The notes beneath the pieces were generated by a model that was not told the DNA's origin, did no database searches, and saw only the letters and a program-made list of their open reading frames with translations. Positions 51,908-60,735 of a stretch of DNA of 64,000 nt are shown piece by piece; within the stretch, counting starts at the first letter, position 1, and every line of letters begins with the position of its first letter. The stretch is from CAZRXG01 sp964603985 (GTDB lineage Bacteria > Chloroflexota > Anaerolineae > Aggregatilineales > UBA3940). A program made the translations under genes and the position numbers. The stretch lies in contig CAZRXG010000008.1 of the NCBI GenBank assembly GCA_964603985.1, forward strand, positions 1-64,000, read 5' to 3'.

Positions 51908-52562
51908 AGATCATCTGGTTGGTGATCAGCCGCTCACGCACCGGCCAGAACGTCCGGCGGTGGATGGGGCAGGGGCCAAGCTCGTCCAGCGCCGCCCGGT
52001 GCTGGGGCGTGCCGTATCCCTTGTGGCGCGCGAACCCGTAGTCCGGGTAGGTCGTGCTCTGCGTGAGCATGTGCCGGTCGCGTGTCACCTTGGCGATGAT
52101 GCTCGCCGCCGCGATGCTGATCGACTTCAGCTCACCCTTGACGAGCGGCTGCTGCTCCAGGTCGACATCGGGCAGCCGCATGTAACCGCCGTCGATCAGC
52201 AGCGCCTGCGGCGTGAGAGACAGGGCCTCCAGCGCGCGGCGCATTGCCAGCTTGCTGGCCGGGACGACGCGTATCTCGTCAACCTCCTCGGCGGACGCCA
52301 CGCCGACGCCCACCGCCACCGCCACCGATTGGACCAGGTCGTACAGTTTGTCCCGCTGGAGCGCGGTGCACAGCTTGCTGTCGCGCACGCCGTCCAGCTC
52401 GTCGAGCAGGTTGGCGTGGTCGAGGGGGAGAATCACCGCCCCGGCGGTCACCGGCCCGGCCCACGCGCCGCGCCCCGACTCATCCAGGCCCGCGACGAGT
52501 GCCAGGCCCTGGGCGAGGAACTCCTTCTCGTAGCACAGCAGGTCGACGGGGGCGTCGCTCAC
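51885..52562 (-). CDS. rnhB: Ribonuclease HII
   Basis: The 225-residue product has LVAGLDESGRGAWAGPVTA with the catalytic Asp-Glu, the DSKL-like GVRDSKLCT, and SIAAASIIAKVTRDRHM, all RNase HII motifs. It cleaves the RNA strand of RNA-DNA hybrids and removes misincorporated ribonucleotides. It is embedded between two glycosyltransferases by 23-base and 4-base overlaps, an unusual location for a replication-repair gene. Confidence 0.95.
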   Translation of the reverse strand: MSDAPVDLLCYEKEFLAQGLALVAGLDESGRGAWAGPVTAGAVILPLDHANLLDELDGVRDSKLCTALQRDKLYDLVQSVAVAVGVGVASAEEVDEIRVVPASKLAMRRALEALSLTPQALLIDGGYMRLPDVDLEQQPLVKGELKSISIAAASIIAKVTRDRHMLTQSTTYPDYGFARHKGYGTPQHRAALDELGPCPIHRRTFWPVRERLITNQMIYEDSPRP

Positions 52563-53305
52563 GATTCGCCCCTGTCGTACAGGCCGCGCCAGCCGTTGAT
52601 GCGGGCGCGCATCACCTCGACGAACATGTTGACCGCGTCACGGAGGGGGTGGATGCGACTCTGCGGGCGATAGTACCACGTGATCGGCACCTCGGTGAGC
52701 CGGTGGCCGCGCCGCAGCGCGATGAACAGCACCTCGACATCGAAGCCCCAACCGTCAATCGTCTGCAAGGGAAAAACCTCGTGAGCCACCTCCCGCCGGA
52801 AGGACTTGAACCCGCACTGCGTATCGTGGATCTTGGGGATGGCCAGCACGCGCACGATGAAGTTGAAGACGCGTCCCATCAGGTGGCGGTATTCCGGCTC
52901 ATCGACGCGGCGCGCGCCGGGCGCTTCGCGGCTGGCGATGGCGACATCGTAGCCGTCCAGGTGGGGCGGCAGAAACTTGCCGATTTCCTCGATGGGCATC
53001 GAGAGGTCGGCGTCGCAGATGAACAGGTAATCGCCCCGCCCGGCCAGCATCCCCTTCTTGACGGCTGCGCCCTTGCCCTGGCGCGGCTCGTGGATCACGC
53101 GCGTGTAGGGGTGCGCCGCCGCGAACTCCTGCGCGATGTGAGGCGTCGCGTCGCTGCTGTTGTTGTTGACAACGATCACCTCGACGCTGTAATCCTGCTG
53201 CTCAACAAACGCCGCGATTTGCGCCAGGCTGTCGCCCAGGCGCTTCTCTTCGTTGTAGGCCGGGATGATAATTGAAAGAAGCGGCATTCTTTCCGGATCG
53301 GTCAT
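52559..53305 (-). CDS. Family 2 glycosyltransferase (dolichyl-phosphate glucose-type)
   Basis: The 248-residue product has PLLSIIIPAYNEEKRLGDSL, DADLSMPIEEIGKFLP and the DTQCGFKSFRRE segment typical of the polyprenyl-phosphate glycosyltransferase group. It transfers a sugar to a lipid phosphate carrier. It overlaps the RNase HII gene by 4 bases (52559-52562). Confidence 0.9.
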   Translation of the reverse strand: MTDPERMPLLSIIIPAYNEEKRLGDSLAQIAAFVEQQDYSVEVIVVNNNSSDATPHIAQEFAAAHPYTRVIHEPRQGKGAAVKKGMLAGRGDYLFICDADLSMPIEEIGKFLPPHLDGYDVAIASREAPGARRVDEPEYRHLMGRVFNFIVRVLAIPKIHDTQCGFKSFRREVAHEVFPLQTIDGWGFDVEVLFIALRRGHRLTEVPITWYYRPQSRIHPLRDAVNMFVEVMRARINGWRGLYDRGES

Positions 53306-53453
53306 GTATGGTAGCCTCGCTCATTTTGTCGTTTTCTGGCAGCGACCGGCCAATCGGAACCGGCCAGGGTATGGCAGCCCTCGCGGCGCGCCCGGTCGCG
53401 GTCGTAGGATACCGCCTGACGCGCAACCTGCCAACGATTCGCCGCCTCCGGCA

Positions 53454-54062
53454 TCACAGCACGCCCCTGCTTGCGAGTTCGGCGGCCAACTGCCGCGCGC
53501 TCTCAAACCGGATGCCCGGTATGCCGACCGACCCGGCAACCCGGACGTTGGCCGGGCTGTCGTCGATGAACAGGCAGTCCTCCGGCGCTGCCGGGAGGGC
53601 ATCCAGCACGGCCCGGAACGTGGCCGGGTTCTCTTTGGTGCTTCCCAGGTCGAAGGAGAAGAAGATGTGCCCGAACAGGTCAAAGAAGGTGTGGATGGTT
53701 CTGATGTAGGCCACCCATTCCCGCCCGTGATCGGAGAGCAGCACCACATTGTAGCGGCGCGCCAGATCCGCCAGGATGGCGAGCGCCCCGTTCACCTCGT
53801 GGTGGAAATTGGCCCGGATCACGGCCTTCAGGCGTGTCACGTCGGTGGGCCACCCTTCGCGGCGGATGAGCTGCTCCAGATAGGCTCGCTCGGAGGTGCG
53901 GCCCTCGAAGAACGCGTCCAGCCCGGCCCCACCCATGCTCGGCCAGATGGACTCCTCCGGCACGCCCAGCTCCGGCCCCAGCACCTTCTCGATGCCGGCC
54001 AGGCCGGAGATCAGCGTCTCAGACAGGTCGAAGATGACATGACGGACGCCCTCGGCGCTCAC
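53454..54062 (-). CDS. HAD-superfamily hydrolase (phosphatase)
   Basis: From GTG 54062 the 202-residue product begins VSAEGVRHVIFDLSETLISGL, with motif I changed from the usual DxDxT to DLSET, then VVLLSDHGREWV (motif II region), STKENPATFRAVLDALP, and DCLFIDDSPANVRVAGSVG (motif IV). It is a small haloacid dehalogenase-type hydrolase. The start overlaps the stop of the upstream glycosyltransferase by GTGA (54059-54062). The longer frame to 54425 is out of family and lies within that glycosyltransferase gene. The Ser at the second position of motif I may affect activity. Confidence 0.88.
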   Translation of the reverse strand: MSAEGVRHVIFDLSETLISGLAGIEKVLGPELGVPEESIWPSMGGAGLDAFFEGRTSERAYLEQLIRREGWPTDVTRLKAVIRANFHHEVNGALAILADLARRYNVVLLSDHGREWVAYIRTIHTFFDLFGHIFFSFDLGSTKENPATFRAVLDALPAAPEDCLFIDDSPANVRVAGSVGIPGIRFESARQLAAELASRGVL

Positions 54063-55033
54063 GTCCCACCCCCACCCGACCCGGTCCGCGCCAGGATCGA
54101 CTCGACGTACTCCAGCGACGCCGTCCGCCCGGCCTGGATCGGCCTGCGTTTTCTGAGTGCGCGCGGCAGCGTCAGCAGACCGGCCAGCATGCCCCGCAGT
54201 CGCGCGCGGGCTGCCCGGCCGCGCCACGCCTTGAGCGCCTCCCACGCCCGCCGGGCCTGCGCCCCGACGACCTGCGGCCAGTACCGGCGCAGGAGCGGGC
54301 CGGGGTAATTCTTGGCGATCACCCACAGCGTATTGCGCCCGTCGTAGTAGCTGGCCGTCGCGCCGCCGCCGGTCGCCGCCAGGCGGTGGTACACGACCGC
54401 CTGCGGCGCGTAGACCGTCTTCCACCCGGCCAACTGCGCCCGCCAGCCGAGGTCAATGTCCTCGCACGAGAAGAAGAAATCGTCGTCCAGCAGCCCGATC
54501 TGCTCCAGCATCTCCCGCCGGTAGGCCGCTGCCCCGCCGCACGCGCTGAAGACGTACTCCTCGCGGTTGTAGGCTTCGCCGTCCGGCTGCCACACACCCC
54601 GGTTGCCGGGCAGACCGTCCACGCCGTAGTAGTCCCCGGCGGTATGTAGAATGTTGCGCCGGTCGAAGAGCAGCATCTTGCTGGCGACGCTCCCCGCCTC
54701 CGGGTGGCGCTCGAACGCGGCGACTACCTGGGCGACCCAGTCGAGCGCGGCCTCGGTGTCGTTGTTCAGCAGGATCACGATCTCGCCGTGTGCGGCCTCG
54801 ATCCCGGCGTTGCACGCGCCGGTGAAGCCCCGGTTTTCCGGCAGCTCGACCAGCCGCACCGCCGGGTAGTCGCGCCGCAGAAGCGCCTGCGAGCCGTCGG
54901 TCGAGGCGTTGTCGGCGACGATCACCTCAAGGTCGGGGTAAGTCTGCCGCCGCAGCGCGTCCAGGCAGGTCGGCAGGTGGTCGATCCCGTTCCAGTTGGG
55001 GATGACCACCGACACCGGTGGTCGATCACTCAC
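54059..55033 (-). CDS. Family 2 glycosyltransferase (rhamnosyltransferase-like)
   Basis: The 324-residue product has the GT-A start PPVSVVIPNWNGIDHLPTCL, VIVADNASTDGS, and ILLNNDTEAALDWVAQVV, plus a C-terminal region with FFFSCEDIDLGWRAQLAGWK. This matches the group including rhamnosyltransferases. It follows RmlD and overlaps it by 8 bases, supporting a role in rhamnose-containing polysaccharide. The acceptor is unknown. Confidence 0.9.
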   Translation of the reverse strand: MSDRPPVSVVIPNWNGIDHLPTCLDALRRQTYPDLEVIVADNASTDGSQALLRRDYPAVRLVELPENRGFTGACNAGIEAAHGEIVILLNNDTEAALDWVAQVVAAFERHPEAGSVASKMLLFDRRNILHTAGDYYGVDGLPGNRGVWQPDGEAYNREEYVFSACGGAAAYRREMLEQIGLLDDDFFFSCEDIDLGWRAQLAGWKTVYAPQAVVYHRLAATGGGATASYYDGRNTLWVIAKNYPGPLLRRYWPQVVGAQARRAWEALKAWRGRAARARLRGMLAGLLTLPRALRKRRPIQAGRTASLEYVESILARTGSGGGGT

Positions 55034-55877
55034 CGCCCAACTCCCCTTCGTGCGCGGCGATGTAGTCGGCCAGCGCTTCCTCCCAGGGGCGCATCACCAC
55101 CCCGGCTGCCGCCGCGAAGACGTTGGCCAGCGGCGCGTAGGGCGGCGGCGTCGAGGCGCGCTCAAACGCGTCGGAGGTGATCGGCTCGACCGGCATGTCG
55201 ATGCCTGCCAGGCGCAGGATCGCCCTGGCGAACTCGTAGCGCGAGCACGCACCGGCGTTCGTCAGGTGGTAGATGCCGGGCCTGCCGGTTGCGATCAGGC
55301 GGGCCAGCCCGTCGGCCAGGTCGAGGGCGTAGGTGGGCGAGCCAACCTCGTCGGTGACCACGCGCAGAGGCTCTCCCGACCGGGCGCGGGCGATGATCTT
55401 GTGGATGAAGTTCGTGCCGCCGGGCGCGTACAGCCACGCCGTGCGCACGATCATGTAGCGCGGCGCAAAGCGCTCGATGACCTGCTCGGCCACGAACTTG
55501 GAATAGCCGTAGGGGTTGACCGGGTTGCGCCGGTCGTATTCCTGGTAGGGGCGGTCGGACTGGCCGTCGAACACCTCGTTGGTGCTGATCGCCACCAGCA
55601 GCGCATCGACCTCCTGGCAGGCCAGCGCGACGTTGTACGTCCCCACCCCGTTAACGTGCACCGCTTCCAGCGGGTGATCGGCGCAGTAATCGACCGCCGT
55701 CAGCGCCGCCGCGTGGATGACCACGTCCGGGCGGAAGGCGCGCAGGCTCTCCAGGGTGGCCTCGGCGTCGGTCATGTCCCATTCGGGCAGGTCGCCGCCC
55801 TCAAGCGTGTGATCGCTCAGGCGGGCCTGCAACGCCCTGCCAAGCTGTCCTTTGTGGCCGGTGATGAAAATCCGCAC
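55026..55877 (-). CDS. rfbD: dTDP-4-dehydrorhamnose reductase (RmlD)
   Basis: From GTG 55877, with AAGGAG at good distance, the 283-residue product begins VRIFITGHKGQLGRALQARL and has the catalytic YGYSKFVAEQV segment, plus ISTNEVFDGQSDRPYQEYD, all typical of RmlD. It reduces dTDP-4-dehydrorhamnose to dTDP-L-rhamnose with NADPH. The longer frame to 55979 lacks a ribosome-binding site and family features. It pairs in pathway with the RmlA-like gene at 46.2 kb. Confidence 0.93.
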   Translation of the reverse strand: MRIFITGHKGQLGRALQARLSDHTLEGGDLPEWDMTDAEATLESLRAFRPDVVIHAAALTAVDYCADHPLEAVHVNGVGTYNVALACQEVDALLVAISTNEVFDGQSDRPYQEYDRRNPVNPYGYSKFVAEQVIERFAPRYMIVRTAWLYAPGGTNFIHKIIARARSGEPLRVVTDEVGSPTYALDLADGLARLIATGRPGIYHLTNAGACSRYEFARAILRLAGIDMPVEPITSDAFERASTPPPYAPLANVFAAAAGVVMRPWEEALADYIAAHEGELGGE

Positions 55878-56139
55878 GCGCAACTCCTTGTCAGCACTTA
55901 AGGCGACCGGTTCTTTTCGTGGGGCGAGGTGCTGCCCCGGCGGTCGCCCTCCCGCCAACCGAGGCGAGATTATACCCACAATTCGGCCTGCCGCGAACCG
56001 TCGGGCGGGAGACAGATTTTTGTAACGATCTGCTCTCGGCGGGGGCGAAACATGTGGTATAATCGGGCAAAATAAGCACTCACCTGCCGGGTTCGGCTGT
56101 CAGGCCGATCCCGGCAGAGACAATAAGGTGGCCATCGCC

Positions 56140-56451
56140 GTGAGAAAGAGACCTGCCCCCTGGGAGACAATTGAATCGGACGTTGTGCTGGATAACCTGA
56201 TCCGCGAGGTGCTCGAAGAACGCGTCGCCGGGGCCAGACCGCGCAAGAGCCGGGAGGCGTTCCTGACGTTCGTTCGCATCGTCACACGGGGAGGGCAGTG
56301 CGCGCCGGTTGACATGCAGGCTATCAGGGCGCGCCAATACCGTGATGTCGCTCACGTGCACTGCATGGACGATGCCTCCTGGCAGCACAGCCTGAGCCTG
56401 GCACAGGCCGTCTTATACCTCACCGGACCGTGGGGCCGCCTGATATGCTAG
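56140..56451 (+). CDS. Small soluble protein of unknown function
   Basis: The product of about 103 residues (GTG 56140; GTG 56128 is also in frame and lies in the AAGGTGG region) begins VRKRPAPWETIESDVVLDNL and has VAGARPRKSREAFLTFVRIV and HCMDDASWQHSLSLAQAVLY. It is charged and probably helical. No known family is recognised. It stands alone on the plus strand between two minus-strand blocks and is followed by a terminator-like hairpin, which supports it as a real unit. Confidence 0.55.
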   Translation: MRKRPAPWETIESDVVLDNLIREVLEERVAGARPRKSREAFLTFVRIVTRGGQCAPVDMQAIRARQYRDVAHVHCMDDASWQHSLSLAQAVLYLTGPWGRLIC

Positions 56452-56472
56452 GCCGCCTGCCCCTTGCAACTG

Positions 56473-56506
56473 AAATCCGCTGCCGGTTCGACGGGCGGCG
56501 GATTTT
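56473..56506 (+). terminator. Terminator-like hairpin after the small gene
   Basis: AAATCCGC (56473-56480) pairs with GCGGATTT (56498-56505), with further partial pairing inside. It is followed by TGTGA, a weak tail. Confidence 0.55.
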
Positions 56507-56530
56507 GTGATTCCACGCCGGGAGCGCGCG

Positions 56531-57448
56531 TCAGTCCTCCCGCGCAGCCAGTTGGCGCTTCGCCTGCCAGATGAACACTTCCGGCAGGACAAGCTGCCCG
56601 GTGGTACACAGGATGACCCAGAACAGGACCACCAACGCAGCGCCGATGATCTGGGCGATGTAATGCGGCTGGCGCGGGAACAGTTCCGGGTACACGCTTT
56701 GACTTGAGTAGTGGGGGTCAAAGATCGAGAGGATGATCAGCGTGATCAGCGCACCGCCCCACAACAACGCCAGCACCCCGGCCAGCCCCGCGCCCAGCCG
56801 CGCGCTGAACGCCAGCCAGACCTGCTCCTGGCGCTGCTTTGACCACGTCGCGGCCAGCGCGCCCAGCGCCGAACTGTACCACAGACGTAGAAACGGCCCC
56901 ACGATCCAGTAGAGCGGGCCGAACATCAGCGCCCCAACCATCCAGATGGGGCACGCCCTAAAAGCGCGCCGCAGGTCGGAGAGGTCCACCCAGTCCAGGC
57001 GCACGCCGAACAGGTGCACGTAACTCCACACCACCGCCAGCACGATCCCCAGCAGCAGGATCAGCCGCACGAGTACCAACGCCAGGGCGAAGACGAACAT
57101 CCGGCGGCGGGCGATCCAGAGGCGGGGGCGCAGCCAGCCTCCCTGTCCCCGGGCGGCGACCGTCCCGCCGCTCGCGGTCGCCAACCCCAGGCCCCACGTG
57201 CCCAGCAATTGTATGATCGCCAGCATGATCAGGGTGCGGAGCATCCACTGGTCAGCCAGGTACTCGCGCGGGTTCGTAACCCAGAAAGGCGCGCGCTGGA
57301 GCGTGATCAGGTTGAAGAGGGGAAGGAGGCACACGGTCAGCAGGAGCGTGGCCGGGATGCAGCCCACCCGCACCAACCGACGGCTGCGGCGGCTGCCGGT
57401 GCGTCTGGCGGGGGAGGGGGAATGTACCTGGGCAGTCTGGCCGGTCAC
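56531..57448 (-). CDS. Polytopic membrane protein (paralogue 1)
   Basis: The 305-residue product has a basic N-terminus with RRTGSRRSRRLVRVGCIPAT, then about seven helices including LVRLILLLGIVLAVVWSYVH and IIGAALVVLFWVILCTTGQL. It ends WQAKRQLAARED. The neighbouring gene 57455-58441 has the same plan and a similar start (NRSLIALRLGCMPVIFAITG), so the two are likely diverged duplicates or two halves of one complex. No ATPase is beside them. I recognise no function. Confidence 0.7.
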   Translation of the reverse strand: MTGQTAQVHSPSPARRTGSRRSRRLVRVGCIPATLLLTVCLLPLFNLITLQRAPFWVTNPREYLADQWMLRTLIMLAIIQLLGTWGLGLATASGGTVAARGQGGWLRPRLWIARRRMFVFALALVLVRLILLLGIVLAVVWSYVHLFGVRLDWVDLSDLRRAFRACPIWMVGALMFGPLYWIVGPFLRLWYSSALGALAATWSKQRQEQVWLAFSARLGAGLAGVLALLWGGALITLIILSIFDPHYSSQSVYPELFPRQPHYIAQIIGAALVVLFWVILCTTGQLVLPEVFIWQAKRQLAARED

Positions 57449-57454
57449 GATGGG

Positions 57455-58441
57455 TCACACCTCCAGGTGGCGGGCGCGGCGCTGAATCATGCGCAGCGCC
57501 AGCAGGGTGAGGCCGATCTGCAGGGCCAGCACTGCCAGAATGTAGACGATGGCAGTTAGGCTGAGCACCCAGGCAATCGCCAGGTCGCTTGGCTCCGGCC
57601 TATCGCGGAAGGCCCGCATCGGTGCGGAGTAAGGCGTCGACCAGTTCATAACCAGCAGGTAGATCAGGAAGTAGATCGCGCCCACGTTGAGCAGAATCGA
57701 GGCCACCCAGCCCCCCAGGCGGGCGGCCAGCCCGGCGGCCACGGCCCGCGAGCGCGAGCGCGCGAGGGCGGAGGCCAGCACCCCCAGCGTGCCGTTCAAC
57801 ACGAACTGGATAACTGGCTGAAGCGCGTAAAATACCAGGAACGTCACGATGGCGATGGTGATGGGCAGCCACAGCCCTTCGGTCCAGAAATCGTGCCGCT
57901 CTCCGGCGTCCATGTAGTAGAACGCGTTGCGCAGGATATAGGCGATGCCGAACAGGCCGGTCACCAGGCTGATGGTGCGCAGGATGACCAGACCGGTGAA
58001 GGGGGCGCGCAACTGGGACAGCGCAGCGGCCAGCTTGGCGAGGATGATCTCGCGCAGAGGAAGCGTTGTGGTGCGCAGCAGCCGCCAGCTTTGCAGCTCG
58101 ACTTCGCCGCTGATGGTGGGCGTCGCCTGGGCGATCACCAGGATATTGACCACCGCCCCGGCGATGGCCTGGATGAACATTATCGCAGCCACCACCAGCC
58201 ACAGCGTGCCGAGGTAAGCCTCGCCGATGTCCCAGAAGGGATCGGAGAAGATGATGACTACCATGATCGAGAGGATCACCAGGCCGGTGATGGCAAAGAT
58301 GACCGGCATGCATCCCAGGCGCAGGGCTATCAGGCTGCGGTTCTGGGTCCGGCGTTGGGTCTCCAGGTGGTAGACCGGATGCTCAGGGCGCGCCCAACGG
58401 GGCAGGGCGCGCTGGAATTGACGTGCGATTCTGGCAAACAT
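57455..58441 (-). CDS. Polytopic membrane protein (paralogue 2)
   Basis: The 328-residue product has about eight helices, beginning with ARPEHPVYHLETQRRTQNRS before the first. A segment VELQSWRLLRTTTLPLREII and LAKLAAALSQLRAPF resembles the cytoplasmic loop of ABC-2-type export permeases, which also read LLRTTPLS-like motifs. That is a weak comparison. It precedes the related gene at 56531 by 6 bases, so they are probably co-expressed and may form a heteromer. Confidence 0.7.
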   Translation of the reverse strand: MFARIARQFQRALPRWARPEHPVYHLETQRRTQNRSLIALRLGCMPVIFAITGLVILSIMVVIIFSDPFWDIGEAYLGTLWLVVAAIMFIQAIAGAVVNILVIAQATPTISGEVELQSWRLLRTTTLPLREIILAKLAAALSQLRAPFTGLVILRTISLVTGLFGIAYILRNAFYYMDAGERHDFWTEGLWLPITIAIVTFLVFYALQPVIQFVLNGTLGVLASALARSRSRAVAAGLAARLGGWVASILLNVGAIYFLIYLLVMNWSTPYSAPMRAFRDRPEPSDLAIAWVLSLTAIVYILAVLALQIGLTLLALRMIQRRARHLEV

Positions 58442-58536
58442 CGGGCGTATTGTACACCAAAAGGTGCCCGTTCGGGTAAATGCACAACCAACGACCGGGC
58501 CACGACTGCCCCACGCCCGGTGCCGGGTTGAGGTGT

Positions 58537-59886
58537 CTACGGCACTTCGATGTGCCCCAGGAACAGCATCCCTGCGATCTGGCGTGCCTCGCCGGTTTCG
58601 ATGTTGATCTGCCAGGTGTCATACACCGCCGGTTCGCGCGTGGTCAGCAGCCAGGTTCCTCCGCCGGTCCAGCCCAGCGGGCGGTGCCGGTCGATGCCCA
58701 GTTCGGCGACCACGCGCTGCTCGCCCGTCACGAGGTTGGCCCACACCAACAGGTAGTTCTCAAGCTCAGGCGGGCCGTAGCTGATGACGTAGATCAGCTC
58801 GCCGCCGGGCGTGAAGAAGGGATAACCTACCTCGAAGGCCGCCCCCGCCGGGACGCCCTGCGGCTCGAAGCGGCCCACGACCGACCCGTTAGCCAGGTTG
58901 GTCACCACGATGGGCACGCCGCCTGGGACGGTCGGCAGGGCGCGGACCAGGTAGGCCCCGTCCAGTGAGATGTGGGCGTCACAGCCGCGCCCCTCCCCGC
59001 AGGCAGGCTCGCCGGGCAGCCGCGCCGACGTGCCGGTCGCCACGTTGAGCGCGTAGAGGTCGTAGCGCTGGTTGAAGACGGTCGCCCCGGTCGCGCTGGC
59101 CGGGCGGAGGTCGTAGAAGACGGTGCTGCCGTCGTTGGTCAGGCGGAGCAGCCGGATCGTCATGCCCGGATCGAGGGCCCCCTGGGCGACCGCACCGGCG
59201 GTGCGGCCATCCGACGACGACTGGTGGATGGTGTACGACGTGCCATCGCCCGACACGCTCAGCCAGGCCAGGTAGTCGCCGGTGGCGTTGGGCAAAAGCT
59301 GGAAGTAGGACGCGCCTGACGGCGGCTCGGCGAAGGTGAGTGTCTCAACCGCACCGGCCGTGTTCGCGCGGCGCGGCTGGCGTGTCCATTGGGCGTGGTA
59401 GTAGACGTACTGCCCGGCCCGCACCGCCTTGCCGTCGTCGGTCTGGATGGCGACCTCGGTCGCCTTCTCGCTGGTGGTGGTCTCGACCCAGCGCAGCAGT
59501 TGGTAGCCGTTGCCGTCCGGTGCGCCCAGGTATACATCAAACGATCCCGAAAGCGGCGGCGTGCCGGGCGAGGCGGGTGTCGGAAGGCCGAGCTGCGGCG
59601 AGGGCGAGGCGGCGGTGTATTCCTCGCTTAAGTTGGTCGGCGAGGGGAGCGGCGTCAGGCTGGGAGTCGACGGGGGGAGGGCCTGTGTGTCGGGCTGTGC
59701 CAGGGTTTCCGGCGGGATGTCTGCCGGGGGCACCTCGCCGGGGGATTCGGCCCCGGCCCCTGGATCAACGGAGGGTAGCGGCGGCGTGGCCTCGGCGGCT
59801 GTCTCGTCCGGCCCCCGCGCACAGGCGGCGCCGATCAGCATGATAATAATAATGACGATACCGGTAAACCATCTGATTTTTCTCAT
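58537..59886 (-). CDS. Lipoprotein with TolB/WD40-like propeller domain
   Basis: From ATG 59886 the product of about 449 residues has a signal with lipobox LIGAAC (about 17-22), a Pro/Thr/Ser-rich linker (about 25-110), and a domain of repeated strands such as SFDVYLGAPDGNGYQLLRWV, TVFYDLRPASATGATVF and PLGWTGGGTWLLTTREPAVY, suggesting a beta-propeller. It should be a lipid-anchored surface protein that binds a partner or glycan. No enzyme motif is seen. It is followed, 36 bases downstream of the sirtuin end, on the same strand. Confidence 0.75.
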   Translation of the reverse strand: MRKIRWFTGIVIIIIMLIGAACARGPDETAAEATPPLPSVDPGAGAESPGEVPPADIPPETLAQPDTQALPPSTPSLTPLPSPTNLSEEYTAASPSPQLGLPTPASPGTPPLSGSFDVYLGAPDGNGYQLLRWVETTTSEKATEVAIQTDDGKAVRAGQYVYYHAQWTRQPRRANTAGAVETLTFAEPPSGASYFQLLPNATGDYLAWLSVSGDGTSYTIHQSSSDGRTAGAVAQGALDPGMTIRLLRLTNDGSTVFYDLRPASATGATVFNQRYDLYALNVATGTSARLPGEPACGEGRGCDAHISLDGAYLVRALPTVPGGVPIVVTNLANGSVVGRFEPQGVPAGAAFEVGYPFFTPGGELIYVISYGPPELENYLLVWANLVTGEQRVVAELGIDRHRPLGWTGGGTWLLTTREPAVYDTWQINIETGEARQIAGMLFLGHIEVP

Positions 59887-59922
59887 CAAGTTTCTCACCC
59901 CTCTGATCAACTCCGGCAGCGG

Positions 59923-60693
59923 CTAACGCTCCTGCTGCGCCCGCACGGCGTTTACCAGCCGGGGGAGAACTTCCCCCGACGGCCCCTCCAGGAAGATGTC
60001 GGCCACCGGCGTGATCAGGCTCGGCTGCGCGTTGATCTCGATCACCATCGCCCCGGCGTGCTTAGCCTGCGCGGGCAGCGAAGCCGCGGGCTTCACAATC
60101 CCCGACGTGCCCACCACCAGCATCACGTCACACGCGGCAGCCACCTCGAAGGCGCGTTGCAGCGCGGCGGGCGGCAGGGTCTCGGTGAACCATACCACGT
60201 CGGGCCGGATGTAGTCCCCGCAGTGTGGGCAGGTGGGCGCGCGCTCCCCGTCGTAGTCTATCGTATCCAGGTCGATCAGCGTTGGGCTGCCCCGGCAGTC
60301 GGCGAAGCAGCGGTAGCGCCGGATGTTGCCGTGCAGCTCGACGATGTCGCTGCTGCCCGCCTGCGCGTGGTAGCCGTCTATGTTCTGAGTCAGCACGACG
60401 ACCTGCGGGACAAGCTCCTCCAGCTCGGCGACGGCGTGGTGCCCCGGATTCGGCTTTGCGCCCCCGACCAGGTCGCGGCGGTACATGTACCATGACCACA
60501 CCAGGTCGGGGTTGCGCCGGAAGGCGTGCGGCGTGGCAAGCTGCTGCGGGTCGTACCTGGCCCACAGGCCGGTCTGCGCCTCGCGGAAGGTCGGGATGCC
60601 GCTCTCTTTCGAGATGCCCGCCCCACTGGCAACGGCGACCAGACGCGCCCTGCTGAGGACGTCGGCAGCCCTGGATAGTTCCTCTAACCCCAT
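59923..60693 (-). CDS. cobB: Sirtuin-type NAD-dependent deacylase
   Basis: The 256-residue product has GAGISKESGIPTFRE, TQNIDGYH, the catalytic His in VELHGNIRRYRCFADC, and zinc cysteines CFADC and CPHCG. The YxxR motif (YMYRRDL) that favours succinyl or malonyl groups in class III enzymes is present, as Y-M-Y-R. It removes acyl groups from protein lysines using NAD. It is unlinked to other acylation genes. Confidence 0.94.
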   Translation of the reverse strand: MGLEELSRAADVLSRARLVAVASGAGISKESGIPTFREAQTGLWARYDPQQLATPHAFRRNPDLVWSWYMYRRDLVGGAKPNPGHHAVAELEELVPQVVVLTQNIDGYHAQAGSSDIVELHGNIRRYRCFADCRGSPTLIDLDTIDYDGERAPTCPHCGDYIRPDVVWFTETLPPAALQRAFEVAAACDVMLVVGTSGIVKPAASLPAQAKHAGAMVIEINAQPSLITPVADIFLEGPSGEVLPRLVNAVRAQQER

Positions 60694-60735
60694 GATGGAA
60701 ACGATTGTACCCGGCCTCCGGGGGAGGGCAAGTGC

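Noticed and set aside
54063..54425. Extension of the HAD gene into the upstream glycosyltransferase
   Set aside because: The GTG at 54062 overlaps the upstream stop in the usual GTGA form; residues before it do not match the HAD family and lie inside another gene.
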